64,000 nucleotides of DNA, from NCBI GenBank assembly GCA_014773175.1, contig VXCM01000066.1:222539-286538 (forward strand). The letters run 5' to 3'. Positions 11,791 to 37,672 of the stretch are shown in pieces (within the stretch, counting starts at the first letter, position 1; each line of letters opens with the position of its first letter). Source of the stretch: Lucifuga dentata. Lineage: Eukaryota > Chordata > Actinopteri > Ophidiiformes > Bythitidae. The translations under genes were made by a program, and so were the position numbers. Under the pieces are notes generated by a model. That model was not told the DNA's origin, searched no databases, and saw nothing but the letters and a program-made list of their open reading frames with translations.

Positions 11791-12524
11791 CATATCAGTA
11801 ACTGACAGCAACAAATATATTAAATGTGTACAATTTACATAAATCAACTTACTTCCTGTCACCACAGACATTATGTAACCCAGTTTGCTGTCATCCAATA
11901 AAAATGTACTTGTGAGTTATGAGCCTGTGATAAAATGGTAAATAAGACTGGATGTTGAGTAAACAGTGAACTCCTTTATTGTTGATGAAAATGCAACCAG
12001 CATCAGAGTAAGAACATATGAAAGCCTCTTTATAAAACGTCAGCAGGACTCTAACGTCACAAAATGGTTTCTGCCTTTATGGTGTCAAACTATAACTGAA
12101 GGTTTGAAATATGTGATGATTTTCTTTTAACAATTTGTCTGCTTCTGATGAAAATTATGCATTTGTAAGTGTTTAAACATGGATGAGTCACTGGGAGCTG
12201 TAACCTTTTCTCATCAAAATTACATTCACATGCAACTATTTTTTTTAGTTTAGACATCTAATTGACTGTTTAAGTTTAGGTAATTTTTTTTTTTTTTTTT
12301 TTTTTACCTATTTTAAGAAATTTTAAGAAATCATTTTTAAAAGTCCTGGATCTGCCAGATACAGATCAGCACCAAAGTAATTGATTCTTCTCTTAGTGCT
12401 TTATAATTTGAGATTTCAGAGGGGAAAACAACACATTTCACTCTATTTTAAAACTTTCCATCAATCCCTAAGTTTTCAGAAATTACAACAAACACACAGT
12501 TTTCATACATAGAGTATTTAATCC

Positions 12525-12556
<32 letters not shown>

Positions 12557-13329
12557 AAATATGACAACCAACTAAAAAGGCTCAACTTAGGACCAGGATC
12601 AGGTGCATGTTAAGACAAAAAAGGTATTGACATACAGTTTTATGTCTGAAAGTGACATGATTTCATAATCAGGAAAAAAACAAACAAACAAACAAGCACA
12701 TTATTATTATTATTATTCAGTGAAACCAAACTTTTTTGTTTTTAACTTCTTTGAGTGTGATATGCAGCCGGTCACAGAGGGTTTATAGATTTCTTTTTGT
12801 GGGGAAACGGGCACTCGTAGTTTCACAGCCCAACCACAGAACCATCCAACTCCGTAAACGACAAAATTTCACGAGGAAACATAAAGAAAGATCACAGCGG
12901 CATGCATACACTGTGGGAAGGCCAGAGGATCAGAAAACACAAAACCAAGCAAATATGTTGCTTTCATTAACGTTGGATTTCCAAATGACAGGAAACAGGT
13001 TTTGATTTGTCAACTGATTGCACTGAGAAGTCTCTGTTTGCTTCTTTATTGCTCTCCGTTCTAAAGCCTCGATCCATGTTGAAGCCTTAGAGGAGAAAAA
13101 TGTTGTGGTTTACATGCGTGTCATTAAAGAAAGTCAAATAAATAATGCTACATACTATACATTAAGCTACTCGTTACCGTGGAACCAAGAGTGTTTGCGA
13201 AACATCAATTTTTTTGGGTTGTACTTGGAGTGCCCATCCACTTTCATCAATCCCCACAGGCTGTTTGGTCCTGTCAGCTCCAAACTGATCAGTTCTGCAT
13301 ATTGTTGTGTTCTTGGCATATGTCAGAGG

Positions 13330-13330
<1 letters not shown>

Positions 13331-13368
<38 letters not shown>

Positions 13369-13394
13369 GCACGCACGCACACACGCACGCACAC
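13331..13394. repeat. Compound (AC)n / (GCAC)n microsatellite
   Basis: Pure AC units followed by alternating ACGC/ACAC units. Confidence 0.95.
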
Positions 13395-14330
13395 CATACA
13401 TAAAAGTACACAGTCACACCTTACAGTATTGTCATGTATCAATACATACTTATCAATGTAGTCTTGGGCGCAATGCCCGAAAACGTTTTCTGAATGTTAA
13501 GATTTCTTTGATTTACTCATTTTTTACAGCACCATCAGGAAAGGCACAGTCTGTAACGGACAACTCTGCCCGAGGATGAACTTTCAACCCTCCTCGCCAA
13601 AGAAAACAGACTAAAACCGGCGTGCAACCGCTTTCGATGTAGACGCGAGAAGCTCTGAGAAACGGATGAAAGCCAAAGTCTTCCGCTTTGTTGACAATGC
13701 AGAAAAAAAGGGTCCTCGCATGTCAGTTTAATGAGTACAAAAATAAGCCGAGGAGGGTTGACGGCTCATCTGATCACGACATCACAAAACGACCTCAAAC
13801 CACAAAAAAAACAAAAAACAAAAAAAAAAAAAANAAAAAAAAAAAAAAACACATCTCCACAAAGAAGCAAGTCAACGCACCAGCTTTGCTTTCACATAAG
13901 TAAACCTATTGCATTATCAAATTTGGAAAATGATTACATTACCACTACGATTACTAATGTCATGTCACTTTGTCTCATATAGGATTTTGTTAGAAAAAAT
14001 AAGTGGTGTGTGCATTACATTAATATCTTTAAGTATAAATATATCTCCATTCTGACTTAAAAATGCTCTTGGGTGACGAGAGAGAAAGGCATCTGACGTC
14101 CGCACGGCACCCCACGCAGGCTGCACAGGTCAATTACGTGGCAATATGAATGGAAAGGGATGAAGAGTTTCTATGTCTCAACAAGCAGCTGGCTACACGC
14201 AATGTTAAACATGCAAACCCATGATGACATTAACGACTCTTCAAGTAAAATCAAACGCTGGTAATGTCTCACATCGAGAAGCGGCTTCAACCAGACCAAA
14301 AATGCAGGGGTCAAACACGTATTGTTGTGT

Positions 14331-15444
14331 TTAAAGGACCATAGCGGCGATCGTACATGTTTGAGCCCAATATATAAAATCCACATGTACGTTATGTTAC
14401 TGACAATCATTTCCCAAAATACAGTATATAACTTTAACGGTAAACTTTAGATTTTTTTTCCTACTTTCCAGACTGCCATTGGTTTCTACAATGGCATATT
14501 AGGGCCATATAGACGAACGCCCCCCCCCCCANAAAAAAAAAAAAAAACAAGGGAGGCATTATTTCAAGTTTTCATACTCGCTTTAAAACTCCAGTTTTAA
14601 AAGTCTGCATGCTTATGATAATTTGATGATTTTGCACTAAAAGCACAAGCACAAAATCCGATGGAAAATTATAATTTAATGAGGTCATGTACTTGCAAAA
14701 AAAACTTGCAAATTTGCCAGTTTAAAAACTTGCAAATTCGTGAGTTTTTAAACTGCCAAATTTGCATGTTTAAAAACTAAAAAAAAAAAAAAAAANAAAA
14801 AAAAAAAAAAAAGAAAATTATTTTTAATGATGAATAATCATTTTTTTAATTTTTTAAAATAATTATTTAGTTTTTTTTAATAATGAAAAAGGGAAAATAA
14901 TGAGAATGGGAATCGAACCGCCTCATGTTGTGACTATGCCTGCAGTACATGACCTTATTAAATCATACTTTTCCACTGGATTTAGCTCTAAAGAAATTGC
15001 TTTTAGTGCAAAATCACTGAATTATCATAAGCATACGGACTTTTAAAACTGGCAAATTTTCGAGTTTAACACTCACAAATTTGTGAGTTTAGAACACGTT
15101 GTCGATTAGGCTTTTTTGCCGAATTAACTTTATTTGACATATCTAACATGGAGCTGCACAGAAGACAATGTATGTCTCCACTAGGAAATATAGTCCCAGG
15201 AGAAGACAGCTTTTACCGAGAAATTAAAACCACAGTGCTTTCTACAATCGTACATAAGTGCTAGAAGGCGAATCACTGAATTTTAAGGTGGGTGCATCAC
15301 CTGAACATTTCATTTTGAAAACTTAGAGGATTTGAAAAAAAATGCCGGGACAACTAAAATACGGTTTTATGTTTTGGAAATTGGTTGTCAGTAAAGTATA
15401 TGTTGGGCTCAAACACACACAATCGATGGTATAATTCCTTACAA
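14331..15444. mobile_element. TTAA-type foldback MITE, copy 5, with a large internal insertion
   Basis: Left end TTAAAGGACCATAGCGG. The right arm is degraded (GGGCTCAAACACACACAATC, then GATGGTATAATTCCTTA). The subfamily B interior breaks off after GACTGCCATTGGTTTC near 14486 and resumes near 15120 with AATTAACTTTATTTGACAT. The material between is a separate foldback element. Confidence 0.7.
14487..15119. mobile_element. Second foldback element nested in MITE copy 5
   Basis: Two arms of roughly 100 bp (14591-14691 and 14944-15053) are inverted copies: GCATGCTTATGATAATTTGA on the left matches TCATAAGCATACGGAC on the right. An AT-rich loop with two single-n joins (14532, 14796) complicates the interior. 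Near 14910-14925 the reverse strand reads GGCGGTTCGATTCCC, which matches a tRNA B-box, but I see no convincing A-box. The family is unknown to me. Confidence 0.5.
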
Positions 15445-17379
15445 TGATTTTTCCTGTGACTTCTCCAGATCTCAGCGTAGAAACATTTTGAGTGTGGACG
15501 GGAAAAGCTTCCTGTTCCAGCTTAACACGTGCATCTTTTTAAGTGCAGTAAAACACCATCATCATCCTCTCTGCAGAAAATATAGTTTATATGTCTTTGA
15601 TGAATTATTAAATAAATGTTTTGCTGATAAATGTTGAGTTATAGCAGCTAGTTTGGTTCAGAGCCCATCAGCAAGACGATCTGAGTGTTTTCATGCGACA
15701 TGGCACCACATCACTTCCTCTAGTCCTGCAACCCGACCCTGACCCCTGACCCTGACCCCAACCAGGCACGTTGGTTTGGTCCAAGTGAACCATAACAAAA
15801 CCTGAAAGCTTCATCTGTAGTACGACTCACTGCAAAGACGAGCAAAAACGGCCTCTGGCATCCAAAACCTGCATCATCACAATGAACAGTTTGGCACCTG
15901 CGACCAACTCAAAGCACGGAGAGGTGTTAATAAACTTCACATCATCGGCTTTTTAACGAGTAAATGGCTGGTTTTGCTTCATCGCTGTGATGGTTAATTG
16001 AGCATGGTTGTAATTCTGGACTGTATGAAGAAATGTAGCGGTGAGCAATCGCAACAATGAAGAAAACACAGCAGCAGTCTTGGAAATGTGTTGGATTTCA
16101 AGCACTGAAGTTTTGTCGTGGAAAAAATTTCTGGCGATGCCAAACCCCGACGTACCTCTGAAAAACCAACTCCCAAAAAGCCAAGAACAGAAATTTTGTA
16201 TACGAAGGCTTTGACAGTGCAAACAATGAGTCCTACCAGTGCATCATGTGACGCACACACACTAATAGTCTGCTTCCTTTACTCGATGTCTCGATGTAAG
16301 CCTGCTCAGAAATTCACATTTACAACTGAATCGTAAAGGCGGTGTGATACGGAACACCAAGGAGGCCAAGTTTGTGTGTGTGATTATTTCTCCTGTCTTG
16401 TTTCCTTGAGAACACACATTTACTTTGAGCTCATTATTTTCAGCTCACAATAAACAGAAACATGAAAAGCAGATGCCTACGTTCAGATCAGTGGGCAGTG
16501 TCGTAGTTTTACTTCCAGAGGCACCAAAACCAATGGAAGATTTAAAACTTTCCTCCCAAAACAAATTTTCTAACCAAATCAGGCACTTTATTGTCATCTC
16601 ATCCACCAGATACCACCAGACGTCTCCCCCAATAACCATCTACACATCACATTTGCGGGTTCATACAAATGTCAAATACTGCACATTCCTGAATCTAAGT
16701 CCATTCTCCTAAATTTAATTGTAAGCGAATCCCACAAGAACAAACGCACCCGAATACTCGACGAGAACATCCAGCACCCAACTCGCTCTCTGCATTAACA
16801 CCTCATTGCACTGAAGGAGCTCTGGGTTGGTTCCTTATGAAAAAAAAAAAAAAAAANAAAAAAAAAAAAAAAAAAACGGGAAGAAACAAAACCAAAAAAA
16901 ACGTCATCGTCTGAAGATAGAGACCGTTTACGGCGCTTTATTGCTGAAAATGAATGTGAATTTAAATTAAAACGAGAAAAAAAAGCTCATAAATAAAGAG
17001 AAGTAAAGCACACAAAGAAAGTTTGGTATAACACTCAGTACCAAGCTGAAGTAGAAGTGAGAGAACTTTAAACTTGTCCATTTCATGGCCGTGGCGTATT
17101 ATTTTACCAGTCCTCTATATGCACCTCGCTTTTCAGTGAGGCGATTTACAATCCCTCACAAAATGGCTGTGCGTTAAAAAACAAGTTGAAGATGCGTTTC
17201 AGCATCTGGATTAACAGAGTGCAGAGTTACGCGTCTGCCTGTGAGTAACCGTTGGCTTAAAGGGAGAGAGGAGAGGAACTCTAAAGGCAGCCTACTGTTT
17301 GGAAAAAAAAATTTCCAAATGCCACAGCAATCATGTACAATATCTAAACGAGCCGACATATGTGAATAAACGTGAAAAA

Positions 17380-17510
17380 CCGTCTGTGACAGAGACCGGC
17401 GTGATTCGGCTCACAGGCCGCGGAGCAGGCCAGGTCCTCAGGGTNCCGTCTGTGACAGAGACCGGCGTGATTCGGCTCACAGGCCGCGGAGCAGGCCAGG
17501 TCCTCAGGGT
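17380..17510. repeat. 65-bp direct copy either side of a single n (assembly join)
   Basis: 17380-17444 and 17446-17510 are identical, with n at 17445. It lies in the presumed ago3 3' UTR, about 500 bp past the stop codon. Confidence 0.9.
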
Positions 17511-17989
17511 GCCGCTTCGTGTCCACCCATGTGCCAAAAATCTTTTTCACGTTCCCTGCAGCTTCTCTAACCCTCTGATGTTTTATCCAGAAACAAATAA
17601 CAGAAAACGGCAGAATGAAGCTTGGAGCTGATGTCATAACCGGAAGGCGAAGACGTGACATGAGCCCGGCGATGTTTAAAATATAGACAGAATTCGTCAT
17701 GTTTTAAAACACGGCAGAGGAGGAGGAGGAGCGGGAGAGAGGGATGCATGGGTGGGAGCACAGAAACGCCTGGCTGGTTTCAAATTGCATAATGTGGCTG
17801 TGCTCCTCTCTGGCTTATCAAATCCTGCAGCAGCCTGACATAAACCTGTGTCACAGACCAAAGCCGCGGCAGCAGCGCACCGTCCCTCTGCGTGACGAGA
17901 CGTGGCGGCTGAGCTCGGCCGGACGCGGAGACCGGCCAAGGGGCTGGGTTGCATTTTGGGAAGGGCGGAAGAAAGAAGCGCGGGGGCGT

Positions 17990-31576
<13,587 letters not shown>

Positions 31577-31852
31577 TCATGAGGTCTCTGTCCGGATGAT
31601 CCGGCTCCCAGTGTTAAAAATCTTTACGCCAGTTAAAACTAGATAAATCCGATAGCAGCCACACCGTTTCCCTGCTCCGCGGTCCCTGCTCCCCTGCTTC
31701 GGCCGCTGATGTGGAACCGGGCCGCTTGGGGGGGGACGGGGGGACGGGGGGGGGGCAGCTTAGCCGGAGGTCCTCTTTTCCCTTGCTTTACCACAAATGA
31801 CAGCTCAAAGAAGACCAAAATATGTCCGCTTCCCTTCTTGGAGATCTGTTAA
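31577..31852 (-). other. ago3: ago3 5' UTR part of the first coding exon
   Basis: Reading on the reverse strand, a good acceptor (TTTTTCTTCTTTCATTTTCAG) precedes 31852, and the exon continues to the donor at 31557. The segment 31577-31852 is therefore inferred to be 5' UTR. It is GC-rich and contains a G-run tract at 31727-31757 on the + strand. A second ATG at 31578-31580 lies four bases upstream of the chosen start. Confidence 0.55.
31727..31757 (+). promoter_or_regulatory. G-run tract (possible G-quadruplex) in ago3 5' UTR
   Basis: Three long G runs separated by ACs (GGGGGGGG AC GGGGGG AC GGGGGGGGGG). The longer runs can be split to supply four G-tracts on the template strand; the transcript is C-rich here. 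A structural role is inference. Confidence 0.4.
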
Positions 31853-32169
31853 CTGAAAATGAAAGAAGAAAAACAACATTTTCAGTGTTGTAAATGTTTG
31901 TGACAGCTCAGCCACTGGGTTGGATCAATTTTGCTGTTAGCATTAGCACTGATAGGTTAACGTTAGCTTAGCCGACAGCTACTCGCTGTCAGCTCGAAAC
32001 ATGGCACCGACACGAATATTTACCTGCTCAGTAACTGTAACGTTATCCACTGTCCTGACCGGTGAACGTGACAGTTCGTTGTTTTACTTTATCAAATGTC
32101 TATGAGGGCTTCAGTATCCCGGTGTCCTCTTCGCTGTTAGTGAGAAACCGGTCCGAAAACTGCACTTAC

Positions 32170-32240
32170 GCCGCCCTCTCTACCAGCAGCGTCAAGGCAG
32201 CAGAATAGAAAATCAACATTCCCGGAAAACTCTTTAAAAA
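32170..32240 (-). promoter_or_regulatory. ago3: Probable non-coding first exon and promoter of ago3
   Basis: On the reverse strand GAGAGGGCGGC is followed by GTAAGTGC, a strong donor at 32168-32169, which would splice to the acceptor at 31853-31854. CpG dinucleotides are denser from about 31.6 to 32.2 kb than in the surrounding introns, as expected of a housekeeping promoter. The outer edge is a guess. Confidence 0.4.
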
Positions 32241-33100
32241 TAAAAGCCTTATGACTATCGTGTCGTGGCATGTCGTAAAATTCGGGAGAAGCTGCACACC
32301 AATTACGATAACTCAATTTTTGATATTTTTTTATATGTTCTTTATTGGTTACATAGCTCTTCTGTACGTAATGTTATTAGTATAAGCAGTCCGATAATTA
32401 TAGTCCTCCCTATTATTTTGAAAAAAAATAGTCAAACTTCTGGTTTGTTGGAAGTATTTAAAGCTAACTTGACTAGAGCCTCTCTCCTCCACCGAGGGAA
32501 ATCCGTCAGGAAGTCTCAAACACAAAACAACGTCACTTCCTACAAACTTTTTCTCAATTATGCATAATGTTTAGAAATAAATAAGACGTAACTGACTTGT
32601 ATTATTTAGTGGTTGAAGGTTTTTATACGGTGTACATCCAGACAATAAAAACATAAATAAAAAAGAAAAACATGAAATGAATATGTGACTCTCTAAAACT
32701 AGGGTACAATATTAGCATTGTTTGCATTGAGATACACACTCCATCCTGTAGATGTCACTAGACGTCATATAATTCTCCTGAAGCTTCATCTAAATAATAG
32801 AAGAAAATAACCAGGAACTAAATCAGTATGAGGAATTACTATTTTGCTGGGAGTAGTTGATGGAGCAGCCAACAACAAATAGGTTTTATTTTATCTTATT
32901 ATATTCATTCTTATATTTTTAAATCACCTTTTTAAAATATTTTTGTAGAAAATCTCCAAACTTTGCTTATGTATTATGCTGATAAACAGAAATATTCCCT
33001 GTATGCCCAGCCAGAGTCCAAGCAGATGTATAACGTTTAACGTTATATAATAACAGATATATAACTCAGTGCTGAATCTTCTCATTTAAGCAAAATCAGG

Positions 33101-35274
33101 ATGGAAAAGGTGATCAGTTGTTTCAGGAGAAGCCCAGATGCTGTGGCCAGGCTGATATGTTTCCCCTGGGCAGGTGGAGGGTCCATACACTATGCACGCT
33201 GGGGAAACGTCCTCAACAGCTCCATAGAAGGTAACGCGTGTAAGATATGTTGTATAAGTGCACTATTTACTCTGACTTCCCCTTTTCACAAGTATCACTC
33301 ATAATTTTTTATCTACAGTCAACTAAATTCCATTACCCATGAAACAATATTAACTGCAAAATCAAAATACCTGCGTGCTTGTGCCTGGAATCCAAAGTGT
33401 AAACAATCAGGGAGTATATCTATCCATTTGAAATATTTTGTTTGTAACACTTTCTTTTATGCTCAGTGTTTGCAGTCAAACTTCCAGGCAGGGAGAGTCG
33501 AGCCAAAGAGCCGTTCTTTCAGAATATGCAGCAGATTGTGGATGAGGTTATTGGTGTGTTGCTACCAGTACTCAAAGAGAAGCCGTTCGCCCTGTTTGGA
33601 CACAGGTATCATCAATAGTCTGCCCTGCGTCATTCTGCCTCCTTTTTCCATTTCCTTCTTATTTCACCATTAATTTCTCTAAGACTTGTTTTGTCATTAG
33701 TTTATGTCTGTACCGTTTCGCTCTGTCTTAGCTTTGGTGCCTTGACAAGCTTTGCCGTAGCAGATGCTCTGAAAAGAGGCCACAAACTCGAGCCAGCTCA
33801 CATGTTCCTATCAGGTGCCTCTGCACCTTATGTAAGTGAACACACAGCCTACATTTCATATAAACCATATTACTTTTGTTTTACAACATGCTATGGTCCA
33901 GGAATAATGCCTTCATTATGATATGTAAATAAATGTAATTAAGTAAAAAAAAAAAACAACAGCAAATTAGAGAGAATAAATAATGTGGTAAACTTGCTGT
34001 GTGGAAGTTTTCCACTTGATTAAAAGTATTTTAATAATTAGTCCATCCAAGATGCATTTATTCCAAAATCACCCAAAGAAAAAGGATGGATATTTGAAAA
34101 TTTCACAAATTTATTTCCTCACAAAATACAATATTTGAGATTTTTTGAATGTTCTTTTTTATTTTGTTTTATAACATACTGTATAAAAGAAAGTCTTTTT
34201 ACTTCAGAATAAAAGTTGATTCCACGTAGTAAAACTTAGTCTGTTTTTTTTTTAGTCAGAGATGCGAATCAAGGCTCCAAAAAGAAGTGAGCTGTCAGAT
34301 GAGGATTTTCTGAAGTGGTTGATTTCAATTGGAGGTACACCACCTGAACTGCTGGCCAACCCTGAGGTACTACAACTCTTCCTCCCTGCCCTAAAGGCTG
34401 ACTTGCACATCGTGGAGAACTACAGGTGGGTTGTCATCTCTCTTTGTCATTTAATTCATATTTAATCGGTTCTGTAGTAAATCGGGATTGTGAACATATG
34501 ATAAATTGTGATTAGTTGCAGCTGCCTTCTTTTGCATGCAAAAGTCAAGCCAAAGTCATCTCATCTGAGTTTGACCTCTGTCTTTACCAGAGGCCATCTT
34601 GTTGGAGAGAAAGAATGCTTGAGGAATTTCTGTTAAGCAAAAATAATTATCTGGATGCTGCATTCATCAAATTATCTTCATATCTTCATCAGAGGTTTAG
34701 TAACACTCTCCTCTTGCATCACTGCAGTTGTAACAAGCCAGAGAGTCCGTTTCTTTCCTGCCCAATCACATGCTTCGATGGAAAGGAAGACATTCCACAT
34801 GACTTACATGGTCAGTCCTCTGATATGTCCGAAATGACTGCTTTTCCATACAGTACAATTTAGTTATTTGCACATTCCATATGATAGAGTGCTGTTCTGT
34901 GTAAAATCCTGCAACTAATGATTATCTTCATTGTTCTATCCTTTTCTTCATGTGTAAAATGTCAGATATAATAATTGTCTTCTTTAGTTCACAGAATCCA
35001 AAGTGTTGCATTCAAGCTGCTTATTTAGTTTGATCAACAGTACATAAACCCAAAAGAATGTCAGAATGACACTGTAAGTTATCTCATAGTTTATATGTAA
35101 GTAACGTTGTTCATTTTTTATAAATCAACAGCATGGAAGGATATCTCATCGGGAGATTTCACAGTCAGGATGTTTGATGGATCCCATTTTTACCTGAAAG
35201 ATTCTGGGAATGAAAAAATTATATTGGACTATATCACAAAGTACCTGGAAACATCAGAAATGGACTATTTATGA
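33101..35274 (+). CDS. olah: Oleoyl-ACP hydrolase, medium-chain thioesterase II
   Basis: OLAH hydrolyses the acyl thioester on fatty acid synthase, releasing shorter fatty acids in the cytosol. Six exons: 33101-33230, 33467-33605, 33732-33831, 34256-34425, 34728-34810, 35132-35274. They give 765 nt in one frame, 254 aa; human OLAH is about 265 aa. Family features are ICFPWAGGGS at 19-28, the nucleophile elbow GHSFG at 88-92 with Ser90 split across an exon junction, Asp201 in FDGKEDI, and His226 in DGSHFYL, completing an alpha/beta-hydrolase triad. The start ATG is followed by G. Transcription is divergent from ago3 (about 0.9 kb between 5' ends) and convergent with slc9a3. AATAAA at 35636-35641 is a suitable poly(A) signal. 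Confidence 0.93.
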
Positions 35275-35635
35275 TCAAGTCTTCAAATTTTATCCTCTGA
35301 ATGCTTTTTTTTCCAACTAATTCATTGTAATGAAATTTGATTTTATCTACATTTCAATGTATAAAATATGATGTTTGAACTGTGTCAGCCCTAAAGATGC
35401 TAAATTAATAAGTCTGGAGACTATTAGATTCTATGCAATTTTATTGGCTCCATGTCAATAATTTTATTTGATGTTTAACTTCACAGAGACATATTTTCTT
35501 TGTTCATTTTTATTTCTAAATACATATTAAAAGTATGCAGTCCATTCAGTCAATACAACATATTACGCTTTTTTACATACATTATATGTAACTGCCTTGT
35601 GTACATATTTGAGATGCTGGACATGTCAATACAAT

Positions 35636-35641
35636 AATAAA
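35636..35641 (+). terminator. olah: Candidate poly(A) signal of olah
   Basis: AATAAA about 360 bp past the olah stop codon, in an AT-rich 3' flank. Other signals cannot be excluded. Confidence 0.5.
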
Positions 35642-36751
35642 CTTTAGCCTAAACAAATATATTTAATGTACAAGTGACACATTTAAATATTAGACCTCAA
35701 GTATTGTTCAGATGAGAAAAAGAAAAGCAATTTATTCAGATTATGGAAATATAAATTATTTCATACTCCTCTGCAATCTTCATATCGATCTAATTAAATC
35801 CTTCGGCCCATCATTTCTGTCAACAACAAAATCTACTTATTTACATCGTGCTTGAAAAAGCTTATTGCATCACATTTAGGGATGAAGATGTTCCATTGGG
35901 GTTGATCAGTACCAAGCACGCACATCACCATGAACCGCGAGAGGAAGTAAGACAATGTTCAACATATGCTGGTAAATAACACGCTACTGTACATACTATA
36001 TCTCCCACGCTTTTCCTTTGCTCAGTCAAGGGTGAAGTTAGAGCAGCAACAGGAGATGTCCCAGGAGTGCAAAGGTTATGGGACTGTGAAAGTTTTGTCT
36101 GGAAATGTTGGACTAAGTTTAAGTCTGAGGTTATGTGCTGTTTGTTTGACACTCAAGGTTTGGAGTCAAAGTCAAAGGGATATCAAGTGTGTTGCGGGTG
36201 GATATTTTGGGAGTCAGGTTAAATGAACTCGAGATGGTGTTGTTTCTCAGGTGCCATTCCAAGGAAAATAGTTAATTACTATTTAACTTCTTTAGTGAGT
36301 GATCTTCAGGCCATGGCTTTTGGTGGACTTTAACCCTTCATCCTTGGTCTGAAAAGTCCTGAAAATGGCCTTAGGTTTCCCAAAATTTGGCTTCATTATT
36401 CAGATTAGAGGAGCAGACATGATACTTTGCTGGTTAAGAAGCAAGTTTGAGATGATTGATAAGTGCATACATTGTGTGACTTTTTAATCAGTAAAGTATC
36501 ATAGCCGCTCGTCAGGTTTTGCTACATTGCACACATGGTTTTATTGTAAAAGGCTGCTGGTAATCTGAGTTCAAAACCGTAAAGTGTTAAAGCTATCTTT
36601 AACTTTAGCTTTGGGCTCACTAAAGATGAAGTTTGGGCAAAGGTAGGGCTCAGATGGAAGGGGGAAAGTTCAAGACCACCATGGAGCCACAGTCTGGAAG
36701 CCAGTCACACACACACACGCACACACACACACACAAATTGCTTAATGAAAC
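35642..36751. other. Convergent intergenic region between olah and slc9a3
   Basis: No coding exon. It is AT-rich, with a CA run near 36703-36735. The slc9a3 3' UTR may extend into it from the right. Confidence 0.5.
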
Positions 36752-36791
36752 TTAAAGGACCATGCTGTCCATTTTGCATGTTTGAGACTAA

Positions 36792-36866
<75 letters not shown>

Positions 36867-36940
36867 ATACATACATACATACACATACATATATATATTC
36901 ATTCATTCATTCATTCATATATATATATATAGATAGATAT

Positions 36941-36991
<51 letters not shown>

Positions 36992-37597
36992 CACATATAT
37001 ATACATACACATATATATGTAAATATTCAATTTTCATACATGCTACATTACTTACAATCATTTCCCAAAAGATAAAACCATATTTCTGTTTTCCTGATAT
37101 TTTGCAAAATCTCTTAATCTTTCAAAATCAAATATTCAAGTGATACACCCGCCTTAAAAATCGATATTTCACCTGCTAATAGTTACGCAGCCTTATGAAG
37201 TCATGGTCATTTAAATTTTTTGATATGATTTTTTGATGATTTTGATTTTTTGATAGGTCTTCTTTTGGGACTATATTCCCCAGTAGAGACATACATTCAT
37301 TCCATGCTTTTTATTGCGCTTAAATGCTAAAATTATGTAACATAGAAAAAAAACCTGAATATGTGTTGTTTGCAATGATGGATTACCTATCCCAAGAACA
37401 TTTCAAGTATCAACAAGTTGATTTTAATAGCGTACCAGAATGAACTGAAACCAGTGGTGGTCTGGAAGGTAGGAAAAACATTTTTAATTCACTGTTCCAG
37501 TAGTATGATTTGGGAAATGATTGTCAGTAACATTACGTGTATGAAAATTGAATATATTAGGCTCAAATATTGCAAAATGGCCGGTATGGTCCTTTAA
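36752..37597. mobile_element. TTAA-type foldback MITE, copy 10 (subfamily A), expanded by microsatellites
   Basis: Left end TTAAAGGACCATGCTG, right end CCGGTATGGTCCTTTAA. The left arm is interrupted after GTTTGAGACTAAT by about 240 bp of tetranucleotide repeats, then resumes with TATTCAATTTTCATACATG. The right edge is 75 bp from the slc9a3 stop codon, so the element lies in or next to that gene's 3' UTR. Confidence 0.85.
36792..36990. repeat. Compound (ATCT)n (ATAC)n (ATTC)n (AGAT)n microsatellite
   Basis: About 19 ATCT units, short ATAC and ATTC runs, then an inverse AGAT run at about 36935-36990. The ATCT and AGAT blocks are inverse complements and could fold on each other. Confidence 0.95.
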
Positions 37598-37672
37598 CTA
37601 TTTACGTCAACAGGACTCCTGACTGGCATGAAACACTGCTATCTAAAGTACATTTTGGGCTAGAACAGGAAG

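Larger units (their letters stand above)
11800..17989. other. ago3: No coding gene seen; probable ago3 3' UTR in the right part
   Basis: No recognisable exon on either strand. The ago3 stop codon is at 17990-17992 and transcription runs leftward, so some of this must be its 3' UTR; vertebrate AGO 3' UTRs are often several kb. Reverse-strand AATAAA signals (TTTATT on +) near 16937, 13047 and 11973 are candidate ends. The stretch also holds MITE copy 5, a CA/GCAC repeat, long A runs and several single-n joins, including a 65-bp duplication at 17380-17510. Confidence 0.45.

Noticed and set aside
13105..13579. Several overlapping open frames on both strands
   Set aside because: They are built around the CA/GCAC repeat and have no recognisable domain.
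17344..17700. Open frames with a duplicated Pro/Ala-rich segment
   Set aside because: The duplication is the assembly join at 17445 and the region is probably ago3 3' UTR.
36745..36936. Ile/Tyr/Leu/Ser periodic peptide
   Set aside because: Translation of the ATCT microsatellite in MITE copy 10.
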